Shown here in pieces: positions 8,172 to 15,967 of a stretch of DNA of 64,000 bases. How positions within the stretch are numbered: the stretch's first letter is position 1; each line of letters starts with the position of its first letter. This stretch comes from Kordiimonadales bacterium IMCC3096 (GTDB taxonomy: Bacteria > Pseudomonadota > Alphaproteobacteria > Minwuiales > Minwuiaceae): positions 1,334,001 to 1,398,000 of the forward strand of contig CP018227.1 in the NCBI GenBank assembly GCA_016865035.1. Reading direction: 5' to 3'. Below the pieces are notes generated by a model. That model did not search any database, was not told the origin of the DNA, and worked only from the letters and a program-made list of their open reading frames with translations. Position numbers and translations under genes: made by a program.

Positions 8172-10177
8172 TACTGTGTCACCTCTGCTGTGATGGAGAG
8201 AATACTTGCTGGCTCGGTCGATTTTCCGGTCACGCAGACAGTTGCCCCGACATCGCCGCGACCGCCGTTCCACCCGAGCAGGCGAACAGTCGCCAGTCTG
8301 GCAGCCACCTGGTCGGCGCTGCCGAAGGAAGCGGAACCGAATGTTCGTGGCTCGACATCCCGGCCATTGACCGCGAACCGGCCTGCGCGACCCGTGCGGA
8401 TCGTGGCGCGCACCAGGCGATGCCTGTTGCCGATGAAGGTGCCGTCCGTCAGTTCCGCCTCCAGCGGCATAGTCTCCACCGTCCAGCCGAACGGAAACCC
8501 GACTTCGAGACTGTCGACCGCTTCCGGGGTCGTGACGGCGCCATCGACCACGGTCGCGGCACCAAGATCCACGCCTTCGCTGAACAGGTGCACCTCGCTA
8601 CCGTCCAGTACTTCCAGGCCATTCCATTCCGTCGCCGGCACGACGCCAACCGGCGTAGCGACAACCGAGGAATCCAGACAGGACCCAGGCTCCAGACATT
8701 CGACGAACCAGCGCGTGCTTCCCGACAGTTGCCGGGACACGACAGCATAGACCCGGGCGCCGACGGCACAGATGGCCTTGACGAGACCGCCACCCCCCAG
8801 ACGAAGGCGGGTCCATCCGGCGATGTTCTGAGCGCGACGGGTGTTCAGAACAGCAATCGTACCGTCCGCGTTGGCGAGCATCAGGTGATTGGCACCGTCC
8901 AGCTCCGTACCCTGTCGCGCTGTCATATCGACCGGCGAATCGATCAGGCCACCGGCCAGCAACCCCAGATCCTGCGGCACCAGCACCTGCCGGGCATCGT
9001 CGAACACCAGCTCATTGCAGGTCGCGCGCACCGAGTCGCTGGAGGAACGGATGAACACGACCACGCCATCCAGCTCCACCGGGCGTATCGGCGCTGCGGG
9101 CAGCTCGCTCTGCCGCCTGAAGAAGAAGTTGGCTGGTGTGACCGGCGTCTCGGTACAGGCATAGACGCCGCCAGATGTCATGGCGAGAAAGTCGTTGGAG
9201 ACGAAGAGCTGCTCCACAGCGGCGATCTGGTCATTGTCCAGCGTCAGCTCGACGGCTTCGTCATCCAGAACATCCGCTGTCGTTCCGAAGTCGAAGAAAG
9301 ATCCGGCCCGGGACCCCCAGATGGTCTGCGGGCGGGACCTGTTCTGTCCGAAGTAGAGTCGGCCCTGGAACAGGTTGACTGACCGAGGCCAGCCGCGCAG
9401 GTCCGACCACGCATCCTCCTCGACCGTCCAGAGGCCCGGCTCTGCAGCCGTCGTTTCCTCCGGGGTCTGCACGACCGTACCTTCGACGACCGTAGCGCTG
9501 GTCCTTGCCGTCACCCGGACCAGACCGCCATGGATCCGGACCCAGAACGTCGGTGCCCCTTCCGACAGGTCGACGGACGCGAAGTCGATGTCATCCGTCG
9601 ATGTCACTGTCGCCGTGTCCCCGGAAATGGAGATGGATGCCGTCCCGAGCGTCAGTCCGCGGAAGTTGAAGGTCGGCGTGTTCGTCAGCGGAAGTGCGCC
9701 CAGCACCCAGTCCTCACCCTCACCGTCATGCTGGCGCAGCAACCGTCGGGGCGGGTAATCCGGATGCACCAGGATCATGGTGTCGAGACTCTGCGTCCAT
9801 GAGACATCAGCCAGTTCATCCGAGGTGAAGAACCTGTCCGCGTCATCCGGGACCTCGGGATCGGGGATCAAGGACTGGTTCAGGACACCATCCTCGAAGA
9901 CGTCGATGCGCCGGTGCGAGAAGGCGATCAGATAGGACTTGCCGAGTGCGAAGGTGAAACTCGCCAGACGGATGGTCTCTTCGCCCTCGGGTGGTTCGAT
10001 TTCGGCGACATGACGAAACCCGCCTCGCGTGGTCACACCGCCTTGGGCCATGCCCAGCACATTGGTCAGATCCCGGGCCCCGGCGAAATAGGCCCGGACG
10101 TCGGTACGTGCCTCGACGGCGGGATCCAGCATGCCACTGGTGAAGCTGAACTGCTGCAGGGCTGTACGTCTGGGCAT
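8171..10177 (-). CDS. T7-like tail tubular protein B / tail nozzle protein
   Basis: A 668-residue phage structural protein. It opens Q-F-S-F-T-S-G-M-L-D-P and continues R-T-D-V-R-A-Y-F-A-G-A-R-D-L-T-N, the usual start of podoviral nozzle proteins (T7 gp12 type). Beta-propeller-like repeats follow, with a central R-L-Y-F-G-Q-N-R-S-R-P-Q-T-I-W-G-S segment conserved in the family. It forms the distal part of a short tail. It lies 4 bp after the tail tubular A gene and before the small core-type gene, which is T7 gene order. The frame is intact, with no stop or shift over 2 kb, so the gene is not an obvious decay product. Confidence 0.8.
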   Translation of the reverse strand: MPRRTALQQFSFTSGMLDPAVEARTDVRAYFAGARDLTNVLGMAQGGVTTRGGFRHVAEIEPPEGEETIRLASFTFALGKSYLIAFSHRRIDVFEDGVLNQSLIPDPEVPDDADRFFTSDELADVSWTQSLDTMILVHPDYPPRRLLRQHDGEGEDWVLGALPLTNTPTFNFRGLTLGTASISISGDTATVTSTDDIDFASVDLSEGAPTFWVRIHGGLVRVTARTSATVVEGTVVQTPEETTAAEPGLWTVEEDAWSDLRGWPRSVNLFQGRLYFGQNRSRPQTIWGSRAGSFFDFGTTADVLDDEAVELTLDNDQIAAVEQLFVSNDFLAMTSGGVYACTETPVTPANFFFRRQSELPAAPIRPVELDGVVVFIRSSSDSVRATCNELVFDDARQVLVPQDLGLLAGGLIDSPVDMTARQGTELDGANHLMLANADGTIAVLNTRRAQNIAGWTRLRLGGGGLVKAICAVGARVYAVVSRQLSGSTRWFVECLEPGSCLDSSVVATPVGVVPATEWNGLEVLDGSEVHLFSEGVDLGAATVVDGAVTTPEAVDSLEVGFPFGWTVETMPLEAELTDGTFIGNRHRLVRATIRTGRAGRFAVNGRDVEPRTFGSASFGSADQVAARLATVRLLGWNGGRGDVGATVCVTGKSTEPASILSITAEVTQ

Positions 10178-10181
10178 CGGT

Positions 10182-10757
10182 TCATCCTCTCACGTCGACA
10201 AGCGGGAAACGTTCGATCGTCTGCGGTGTCTGCTGCTGACCGTCGATGGTGCGGGCGCGCGCAAACTCCCGTTCCGCTGCATTCGCCAGCATCTCGGTGC
10301 GGCTGGTGTTCTCGGTCAGCGGCAGACAGAGATCGGCCGCCAGCCGACAGATCAGCGCCTGATCGAAGAAGGCCGGAAAGGCGCTCTCGTCAGGGCGAAA
10401 GATGTAGGTGAGCATCAGGGTCTCGGCGTTGGCATGCAGCCGCCGTTCCTGAATGCGATAGGAAATGCCCCGACCGCGCCCGGACTGGCCATGACCGGCG
10501 GACAGGACCCGCAGGAAATCGCCGGGCAGGCTGAACGCATGATCAAAGTCGGCGCGCGGGGTCTCGTCCAGCCTGGCAAGCCGGACCTGAGCGGTGGCAA
10601 AGGACCAGGGATGGCCCGAAAGCAGGGAATCACGGCAGACCCCATACAGAAGCGAGGCAATCTCGGCCTCGGCGGTATTCTCCTCGAAACTGCTGATCGG
10701 CTGTGCACCGACCTTGAGCAGCGCCCGTGCGCAAAGCTGCACGCTGTTGAGGGCCAT
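10182..10757 (-). CDS. T7-like tail tubular protein A (gatekeeper)
   Basis: A 191-residue protein matching T7 gp11-type tail tubular A, the adaptor ring between portal and nozzle. The start A-L-N-S-V-Q-L-C-A-R-A-L-L-K-V-G-A-Q-P-I, the D-S-L-L-S-G-H-P-W-S-F-A segment and the F-D-H-A-F-S-L-P-G-D-F-L-R-V line are all characteristic. The ATG at 10757 has a good GGGAGG site upstream. It comes after the small head gene and immediately before the nozzle gene. Confidence 0.8.
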   Translation of the reverse strand: MALNSVQLCARALLKVGAQPISSFEENTAEAEIASLLYGVCRDSLLSGHPWSFATAQVRLARLDETPRADFDHAFSLPGDFLRVLSAGHGQSGRGRGISYRIQERRLHANAETLMLTYIFRPDESAFPAFFDQALICRLAADLCLPLTENTSRTEMLANAAEREFARARTIDGQQQTPQTIERFPLVDVRG

Positions 10758-10831
10758 TGGCGGCCTCCCTTGAATGAAGGAAAGAAGGGGTGGGGAACGC
10801 GGCACCGCTCGGCACCACGTCCCCCGACCGG

Positions 10832-11095
10832 TCAGCTGCCGTCGCTGCCGCCCACGGCGGTCAGGTCGGTAACATCGACAGTCTCGCCGGCGTTCTGGTT
10901 AACGATGGCAATGCCATGCCCGTCCGTAGCGCGGACGAAGACCCAGTCATCGACCCGCAGCATGTCGCTGGCGCCGTTGAAATAGCCGGCGGCAACAACA
11001 TCGGCCTTCGCGTCGTCGGTCGTGGCATAGCCCCAGATGGCGAAGCCTGCGCCACCCCCGGCCATGCGTTCGAGATTCTCGATCTTCAGTGCCAT
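10832..11095 (-). CDS. Small phage head-associated protein
   Basis: An 87-residue protein, M-A-L-K-I-E-N-L-E-R-M-A-G-G-G-A-G-F at the start, then T-D-D-A-K-A-D-V-V-A-A-G-Y-F-N and a beta-rich remainder (V-D-D-W-V-F-V-R-A). The T-D-x-A-x-x-V-x-x-A-G-Y-F pattern is common in small proteins encoded directly after phage capsid genes. A capsid decoration or head-completion role is inferred. The ATG at 11095 has a TGGAGTGACC site. It lies 13 bp after the capsid stop. Confidence 0.6.
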   Translation of the reverse strand: MALKIENLERMAGGGAGFAIWGYATTDDAKADVVAAGYFNGASDMLRVDDWVFVRATDGHGIAIVNQNAGETVDVTDLTAVGGSDGS

Positions 11096-11108
11096 GAGGT
11101 CACTCCAA

Positions 11109-11930
11109 TCAGGATTCGGCGCAGGGAATGGTGACGACACCGGCGGCGTCGATCAGGACAGTGCCCTGGCTCATGTAGTTGTTGACGAAATGGGAGGCGT
11201 GATCGCCGTGCCAGGTGATGTCGGACGTGACATCACTGCCGATGGCATGGCCCACGGCCGTCTTGTGGTACCAGTGGCAGAGCCGGTTGCCCGACTCGTC
11301 GGCCGACAGTCCGGTATGCGGGAACCAGAGCGTGCCGAGCCAGGTCTTGGCCTGCGTGTGCTTCCAGGGCAGCTGACCGTCGCCGACATAGTCCGCATTG
11401 GCGAACTCCGGAATATCCAGCAGTTCCGACCACTGCTTCCAGCCGACAACGGCATACCGTTCGCCGTCATCAGGCACATCGGCCTCGCCCAGGATCTCGA
11501 AGGCTTCAAGGATCTTCGCCTTGGTCAGTCCCCCGGCCGTGGTCGGCGTGAGGTTGGTGGACCTGGCCAGTTCCGTGACGATCAGGTCATCGGTCTTGCG
11601 ACCCAGGGCATAGGCGCCCGCATTGACCTGCACCTTCATCTCGTCGGTGCCGGACTTGATCTGGTCCAGCCGGTCAACCCAGTCACCGGCATAGAAGTCC
11701 TTCAGGAAGCATTCCACCGCCTCATGCGAGACATTCATGGTCGGCACCAGACCGTGCCGTGCCTTGACGGATGCCACGCCCTTCCCGACCTTCTGGAAAA
11801 CGGTCGAGGATCCCTTGACGTTGTTCTGCGTGCGCACGGTCTCACGCAGTTTCGTGCCCTGTCGCTGGTAGGCGATATGGACGTTCGTCGCATATTCGCG
11901 ACGAAAGCTTTCGTCGACGCTGTTGCTCAT
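11109..11930 (-). CDS. Phage major capsid protein (podoviral)
   Basis: A 273-residue protein beginning S-N-S-V-D-E-S-F-R-R-E-Y-A-T-N-V-H-I-A-Y-Q. Features include a G-L-V-P-T-M-N-V-S-H segment, a V-G-W-K-Q-W-S-E-L-L-D-I-P-E-F-A-N segment, and a C-terminal D-I-T-W-H-G-D-H-A-S-H-F-V-N-N-Y-M-S-Q-G region. This is the phage capsid family found in podoviruses and prophages of marine alphaproteobacteria; the length is typical. The upstream extension of the frame is not supported. It heads the block capsid, small head protein, tail A, tail B, core protein. No portal or scaffold gene is found upstream; a carotenoid oxygenase follows instead. Confidence 0.75.
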   Translation of the reverse strand: MSNSVDESFRREYATNVHIAYQRQGTKLRETVRTQNNVKGSSTVFQKVGKGVASVKARHGLVPTMNVSHEAVECFLKDFYAGDWVDRLDQIKSGTDEMKVQVNAGAYALGRKTDDLIVTELARSTNLTPTTAGGLTKAKILEAFEILGEADVPDDGERYAVVGWKQWSELLDIPEFANADYVGDGQLPWKHTQAKTWLGTLWFPHTGLSADESGNRLCHWYHKTAVGHAIGSDVTSDITWHGDHASHFVNNYMSQGTVLIDAAGVVTIPCAES

Positions 11931-12198
11931 CTTCAAACTCCGAGAATGTGTGAAATTCGCCGGGTCCGCGTCGGATAGGCCGGTCGATTCCGCTGCCTGC
12001 ACGATGACGGGCAGCCTCTCGCTGTTCCGCTGCCGGGGGTTGGCGATGGCGCCAGTGGGCCGGGGCAGGTACAAGCAGCGATGAATGCGTATTTATACCG
12101 ATATTTACCGAATTACAAGCCGCAAGATTCGCTGCCCGCTTGTCGCATGGCGGGACAGCCGCCAAGATGCCCGTCCTCTCTTCTCAGGAGCCCGCCAG

Positions 12199-13614
12199 AT
12201 GACCAGACCGTTCCCGAAGCACCCGCAACTGTCCGGCAACTATGCCCCGATGCTGATGGAGGGGGAGGCCGGCGATCTGATCGTGCGTGGCGAGCTGCCG
12301 GACGCTCTCAACGGCACCCTGTTTCGCATCGGCCCCAATCCGCAGTACCCCCCGCGCGACCGGAATCATCACTGGTTCGCCGGCGACGGGATGGTGCACG
12401 GCTTCCGGTTCAGGGAGGGGCGTGCCAGCTATCTGAATCGCTGGGTCAGGACTACGAAGTTCCTGGCGGAACGCGCAGCAGGGGAGGCACTGTTCGGCAC
12501 CTTCGGCAATCCCATGACGACCGATCCGTCCGTCGTCGGCCAGGACTCCGGCCTGGCAAACACCAATATCATCCACCATGCCGGAAAGCTGCTGGCGCTG
12601 GAGGAAGCCCATCCGCCTTTCGAGATGGCAGGCGAAGACCTGTCATCGCGCGGCTACCACACCTTCGCGGATCGCCTGACGGGTGGGAAGATGACCGCAC
12701 ATCCGAAGATCGATCCGGAAACCGGCGAAATGCTGTTCTTCGGCTATTCGACAGGTGGCCACTTCACGGACCGGATGACGTTCCACGTGGTGAGTGCGGA
12801 AGGCGAGATCACCCGGGCGGAGTCCTTCACGACCCCCTATTCGGCCATGGTGCATGACTTCATCGTCACCCGGTCGCACGTCGTGTTTCCGGTCCTGCCG
12901 CTGACCGGCAGCCTGGAACGGGCAATGAAGGGACAGTCGCCGTTCGCGTGGGAGCCGGAGAAGCCCGGCTGGCTCGGTGTCCTGCGCCGCGACGCTGGCA
13001 TCGGGACGCTGAAGTGGATCGAGGTTCCGGCCTGCTATGTGTTCCACGTGCTGAATGCGTTCGACGATGGCGACGATATCGTCGCCGATGTCATGAAGTA
13101 CGATGCCGCGCCCCTGTTCCCGCACGCGGACGGCACGCCGGGTGATCCGTCGGCTGCCACGTCCACACTCTGGCGCTGGACCCTGAATGGGCCGGCAGGA
13201 AGCTTTTCCGCACGTCAACTGGATGATCGGCCGGGTGAGTTCCCCCGGGTTGACGACCGGCGCGCCGGACTTGCCCACCGGCACGGATGGATCGCCGCGG
13301 TGGACCAGCGCCGACCGGGAGATCGCGGTGTCTGGACCGAATATGTTCACCTGGACCTGCAGGAGAAGCGCCGGACGATCTGGACAGACGGCGCCGACAC
13401 GCAACTGTCAGAGCCTGTTTTCGTGCCCGCTTCCCCGGATGCCCCTGCCGACGATGGCTGGATTCTCGGCATTGCCTACAGGGCCACCGAGAATCGCAGC
13501 GATGTCCTCGTCTTTGCCGCGACTGACCTGTCGCAGGGGCCGGTTGCGACGGTCGAACTGCCGCATCGTGTGCCGCACGGGTTCCATGGCAACTGGGTCG
13601 ATGCGGCGACCTGA
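12199..13614 (+). CDS. Carotenoid/stilbene cleavage oxygenase
   Basis: Non-haem iron dioxygenase of the CCD/lignostilbene dioxygenase family that cleaves a C=C bond in apocarotenoids or stilbenes. The 471-residue product has the D-A-L-N-G-T-L-F-R-I-G-P-N-P-Q opening and H-H-W-F-A-G-D-G-M-V-H-G. The four iron-ligand histidine regions are T-A-H-P-K-I-D, M-V-H-D-F-I-V-T, Y-V-F-H-V-L-N-A-F and P-H-G-F-H-G-N-W at the C-terminus. The start at 12199 has a TCAGGAG site. It lies on the opposite strand between phage-type genes. No carotenoid biosynthesis genes are nearby, so lignin-derived stilbenes or apocarotenoids are equally possible substrates. Confidence 0.9.
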   Translation: MTRPFPKHPQLSGNYAPMLMEGEAGDLIVRGELPDALNGTLFRIGPNPQYPPRDRNHHWFAGDGMVHGFRFREGRASYLNRWVRTTKFLAERAAGEALFGTFGNPMTTDPSVVGQDSGLANTNIIHHAGKLLALEEAHPPFEMAGEDLSSRGYHTFADRLTGGKMTAHPKIDPETGEMLFFGYSTGGHFTDRMTFHVVSAEGEITRAESFTTPYSAMVHDFIVTRSHVVFPVLPLTGSLERAMKGQSPFAWEPEKPGWLGVLRRDAGIGTLKWIEVPACYVFHVLNAFDDGDDIVADVMKYDAAPLFPHADGTPGDPSAATSTLWRWTLNGPAGSFSARQLDDRPGEFPRVDDRRAGLAHRHGWIAAVDQRRPGDRGVWTEYVHLDLQEKRRTIWTDGADTQLSEPVFVPASPDAPADDGWILGIAYRATENRSDVLVFAATDLSQGPVATVELPHRVPHGFHGNWVDAAT

Positions 13615-13653
13615 GCCTGAGGTCGGCTGAGGCACAGGCTCAGGCCGGTCGCA

Positions 13654-13854
13654 TCAACCGAGCGTCGTGCGCAATTCTCCGGGCTTGCCCAGATCATCGA
13701 CGAAGGCAAGCAAAGCCCGCCGCCCGCTGTTGCGGGAACGGCGGTTGCGCAGGCGCGCCTTGTTCTGCTTTTCCAGCCGCCTGGACTCCTCTTCCTCCCG
13801 GCGCGCCGCATTGTCTGCGGCCGAGGTATCGGCTCCACCACCCAGCATGGCCAT
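13654..13854 (-). CDS. Small charged protein, probably phage-derived
   Basis: A 66-residue protein. A short G-G-G-A-D-T-S-A-A-D segment is followed by a strongly charged helix (R-R-E-E-E-E-S-R-R-L-E-K-Q-N-K-A-R-L-R-N) and an L-L-A-F-V-D-D-L-G end. No known family could be assigned. A GGAGAG site sits before the ATG at 13854, which favours a real gene. It is on the same strand as the phage capsid block but separated from it by the carotenoid oxygenase. Its composition resembles small phage scaffold or head-assembly proteins; this is a guess. Confidence 0.45.
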   Translation of the reverse strand: MAMLGGGADTSAADNAARREEEESRRLEKQNKARLRNRRSRNSGRRALLAFVDDLGKPGELRTTLG

Positions 13855-13916
13855 GTGAGACTCTCCACTTGCTTGATGCGCGCACACGATGTGCACACTT
13901 GCAGATCGGGAGCAGT

Positions 13917-14942
13917 CTAATGCTCGGCCTGAATTGCGTTCCCCTCCGCGTCCGCCAGCGCCAGAAGCCGCCGGACATCCGCTGTTGACCCCCGTGGCGC
14001 GTCCTTCAGGAATTCCGCTTCCTGCCTGAGATCACTCAGCCTTTGCAGCGCCATCCCGCGCGGCAGCATGGCCCGCACTTCGAACGCGCCATCCGGCCAG
14101 AGGCGATAGTCCAGATACCCCAGCATGGGCACCCCCGTGCCGACTCGCAGGCCGGAGCGGTAAGCTGTTGCCGGGGCCCAGACAAACCGCGTCTCTCCGA
14201 TCCTGACATCCAGATACTTGTGCAGGTGACCACTGGCGACAAACCGTACCCGGTGACGCAACAGCAGGGAGAGCAGGCGCGCGCGGGTGCCGGAGGGAGC
14301 GATGATCTCCAGTGGCGTCCCGGCGTCGATCCGGCGCGCAAAGAACATGGGCTTGTGCAGGAACACACCGACCGGTCGCCCACGGCCGGACTGCAATGCC
14401 TCCTCCAGCCAGCGCAACTGGACCGCCTCTTCCGGCAGGCCTGTGCCGAGAAGCTGCGAGTTCAGACCGACAAGCCGCCAGCCCGCCACATCTCGAATCC
14501 AGCGATCCGGCCCGAACCGTTCACGATAGCGGGCAAGCCGCTCCTCGGTGACCGGCTGCGCCATCATCGCGAAACCGGGCTCCTCCCCCACATCATGATT
14601 GCCGGGCAGGGACAGGACCGGCGCACGGAAAAGCCGGTTGGCCGCCACCGCAAGATCCAGATCCAACGGTCGCTCGACGCCATTGATGGTGAGGTCGCCG
14701 GTATGGACGACCAGGTCAGGCGACAGACTGTTGATGCTCGCGACTGCAGCCAGATAGTTGGCAACGAAGAAACCCTGCCTGTCGCTCAGATGCGTGTCCG
14801 AGATCTGGACCAGCCGCAGGGCGGACAGGGGTCGCTGACGATCACGCGGGCTATTCGAACAGATCGAAGATCTCCGCCAGTGCGGTTGTCTGGCTGCCCT
14901 TGGTGGAGCTCGGAACCAGGATCGGTGTCTTGACCCCCGCAT
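13917..14942 (-). CDS. Calcineurin-like metallophosphoesterase (CpdA/Icc type)
   Basis: Cytoplasmic dinuclear-metal phosphodiesterase. The motifs are in order: L-V-Q-I-S-D-T-H-L-S (D-x-H), V-H-T-G-D-L-T (GD), L-P-G-N-H-D-V (GNHD), F-L-H-K-P-M and S-G-H-L-H-K-Y. This class includes cAMP phosphodiesterases and DNA-repair-type esterases. The start is unclear. The ATG at 14942 overlaps the upstream LLM gene by 92 bp and adds about 40 residues unlike the family. No GTG or TTG lies between it and the first motif, so initiation at a CTG near 14829 is possible. It follows the LLM gene directly on the same strand, so the two are probably co-transcribed. Confidence 0.8.
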   Translation of the reverse strand: MRGSRHRSWFRAPPRAARQPHWRRSSICSNSPRDRQRPLSALRLVQISDTHLSDRQGFFVANYLAAVASINSLSPDLVVHTGDLTINGVERPLDLDLAVAANRLFRAPVLSLPGNHDVGEEPGFAMMAQPVTEERLARYRERFGPDRWIRDVAGWRLVGLNSQLLGTGLPEEAVQLRWLEEALQSGRGRPVGVFLHKPMFFARRIDAGTPLEIIAPSGTRARLLSLLLRHRVRFVASGHLHKYLDVRIGETRFVWAPATAYRSGLRVGTGVPMLGYLDYRLWPDGAFEVRAMLPRGMALQRLSDLRQEAEFLKDAPRGSTADVRRLLALADAEGNAIQAEH

Positions 14943-15753
14943 CGCGCCAGCGCTCCAGTCCCTCCAGTATGCGCGACCTGGGCCCGGCCATGGTCACGCT
15001 GTCCAGCCATTCGTTGCTCATCAGGCTCGGGATACGATCGGTTTCACCTGCGTTGATGGCAGCTTCGATGTCCGACATCTCCTGCTCGAAGCCGGCGGCG
15101 GACCAGTACTTGCGGTAGTTGGGAAGCAGAACGTAGCGGGAGAGCGTCTTGCGATGAACCGCGCGACCGGCATCGATATCGTCGTCGATCGCCGTTGGAA
15201 TCATGGCCGCCGTGAAGAAGTCATCGCTCGCAGAAGCGGGGCGCGCCGCCAACTGAGCGGCAACCGTGTCACGCGGACCATTGGCCCAGACCGCGCCATT
15301 CCCGACCTCGACCGCCAGATCGAGCATCCGGTCCCGCAGCGTGGCAAGCACGAGGGGCGGCAACTCCCCGACTTCCTTCTCCGCCGCGCGCATCTCGGCA
15401 ACATAGGCGCGCATGTCCGTCACGGGCTTGCGTGTCCTTGGCACACCGTGCCGGTCCAGCGAGACCTCGTGGCTGATGCCCAGCCCCATGCGAAAGCGCC
15501 CCCTGGAAATCTCATGCAGGAAGGCGGCATTGTCGGCCAGCTGACGCGCCGTCTGGAAGTAGATCGGCTGGATCGAACTGCCCACGACCAGACGCGTCGT
15601 CTCCTGCAGGATGGCCTGGCAGAATGGCAGGCAGGCCGAGACACTGGTGACGAAGACACCGGCGAAATCACGGGCTTCGGTTTCCTTGGCGAACTCGATC
15701 ATCCGGTCACGGCGACCGGGCAAGGCGGCGATGGCAAGAGCTGGCTTCTGCAT
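14851..15753 (-). CDS. LLM-class flavin-dependent oxidoreductase (luciferase-like, F420/FMN)
   Basis: A 300-residue TIM-barrel flavoenzyme of the bacterial-luciferase superfamily. Features are A-L-A-I-A-A-L-P-G-R-R-D, a G-V-F-V-T-S-V-S strand, G-S-S-I-Q-P-I-Y, and the family signature S-R-G-R-F-R-M-G-L-G-I-S-H near residue 95. The ATG at 15753 is preferred over the longer frame because a GGGGAGGA site precedes it. Substrate unknown. It lies upstream of the metallophosphoesterase and divergent from the phage tail fibre gene. Confidence 0.8.
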   Translation of the reverse strand: MQKPALAIAALPGRRDRMIEFAKETEARDFAGVFVTSVSACLPFCQAILQETTRLVVGSSIQPIYFQTARQLADNAAFLHEISRGRFRMGLGISHEVSLDRHGVPRTRKPVTDMRAYVAEMRAAEKEVGELPPLVLATLRDRMLDLAVEVGNGAVWANGPRDTVAAQLAARPASASDDFFTAAMIPTAIDDDIDAGRAVHRKTLSRYVLLPNYRKYWSAAGFEQEMSDIEAAINAGETDRIPSLMSNEWLDSVTMAGPRSRILEGLERWRDAGVKTPILVPSSTKGSQTTALAEIFDLFE

Positions 15754-15967
15754 GATCGAACTGGTCCTCCCCAAGAACACGATCATTCCATCGTAGTTCA
15801 AGGACGGCACCGCAAACAATCACCGGTGTATCGGAGAAAACCGGAACTGCTTTCAGGATTACCGGTAACTGTACCGAAATCGGCTCGCCATGGAGGCAAA
15901 GCGGACAGGCCTCGTGTCAGGGGCGCGACGCGAACCGGGGCCGCAACCTGATCGGAGCAGTGCAAGC

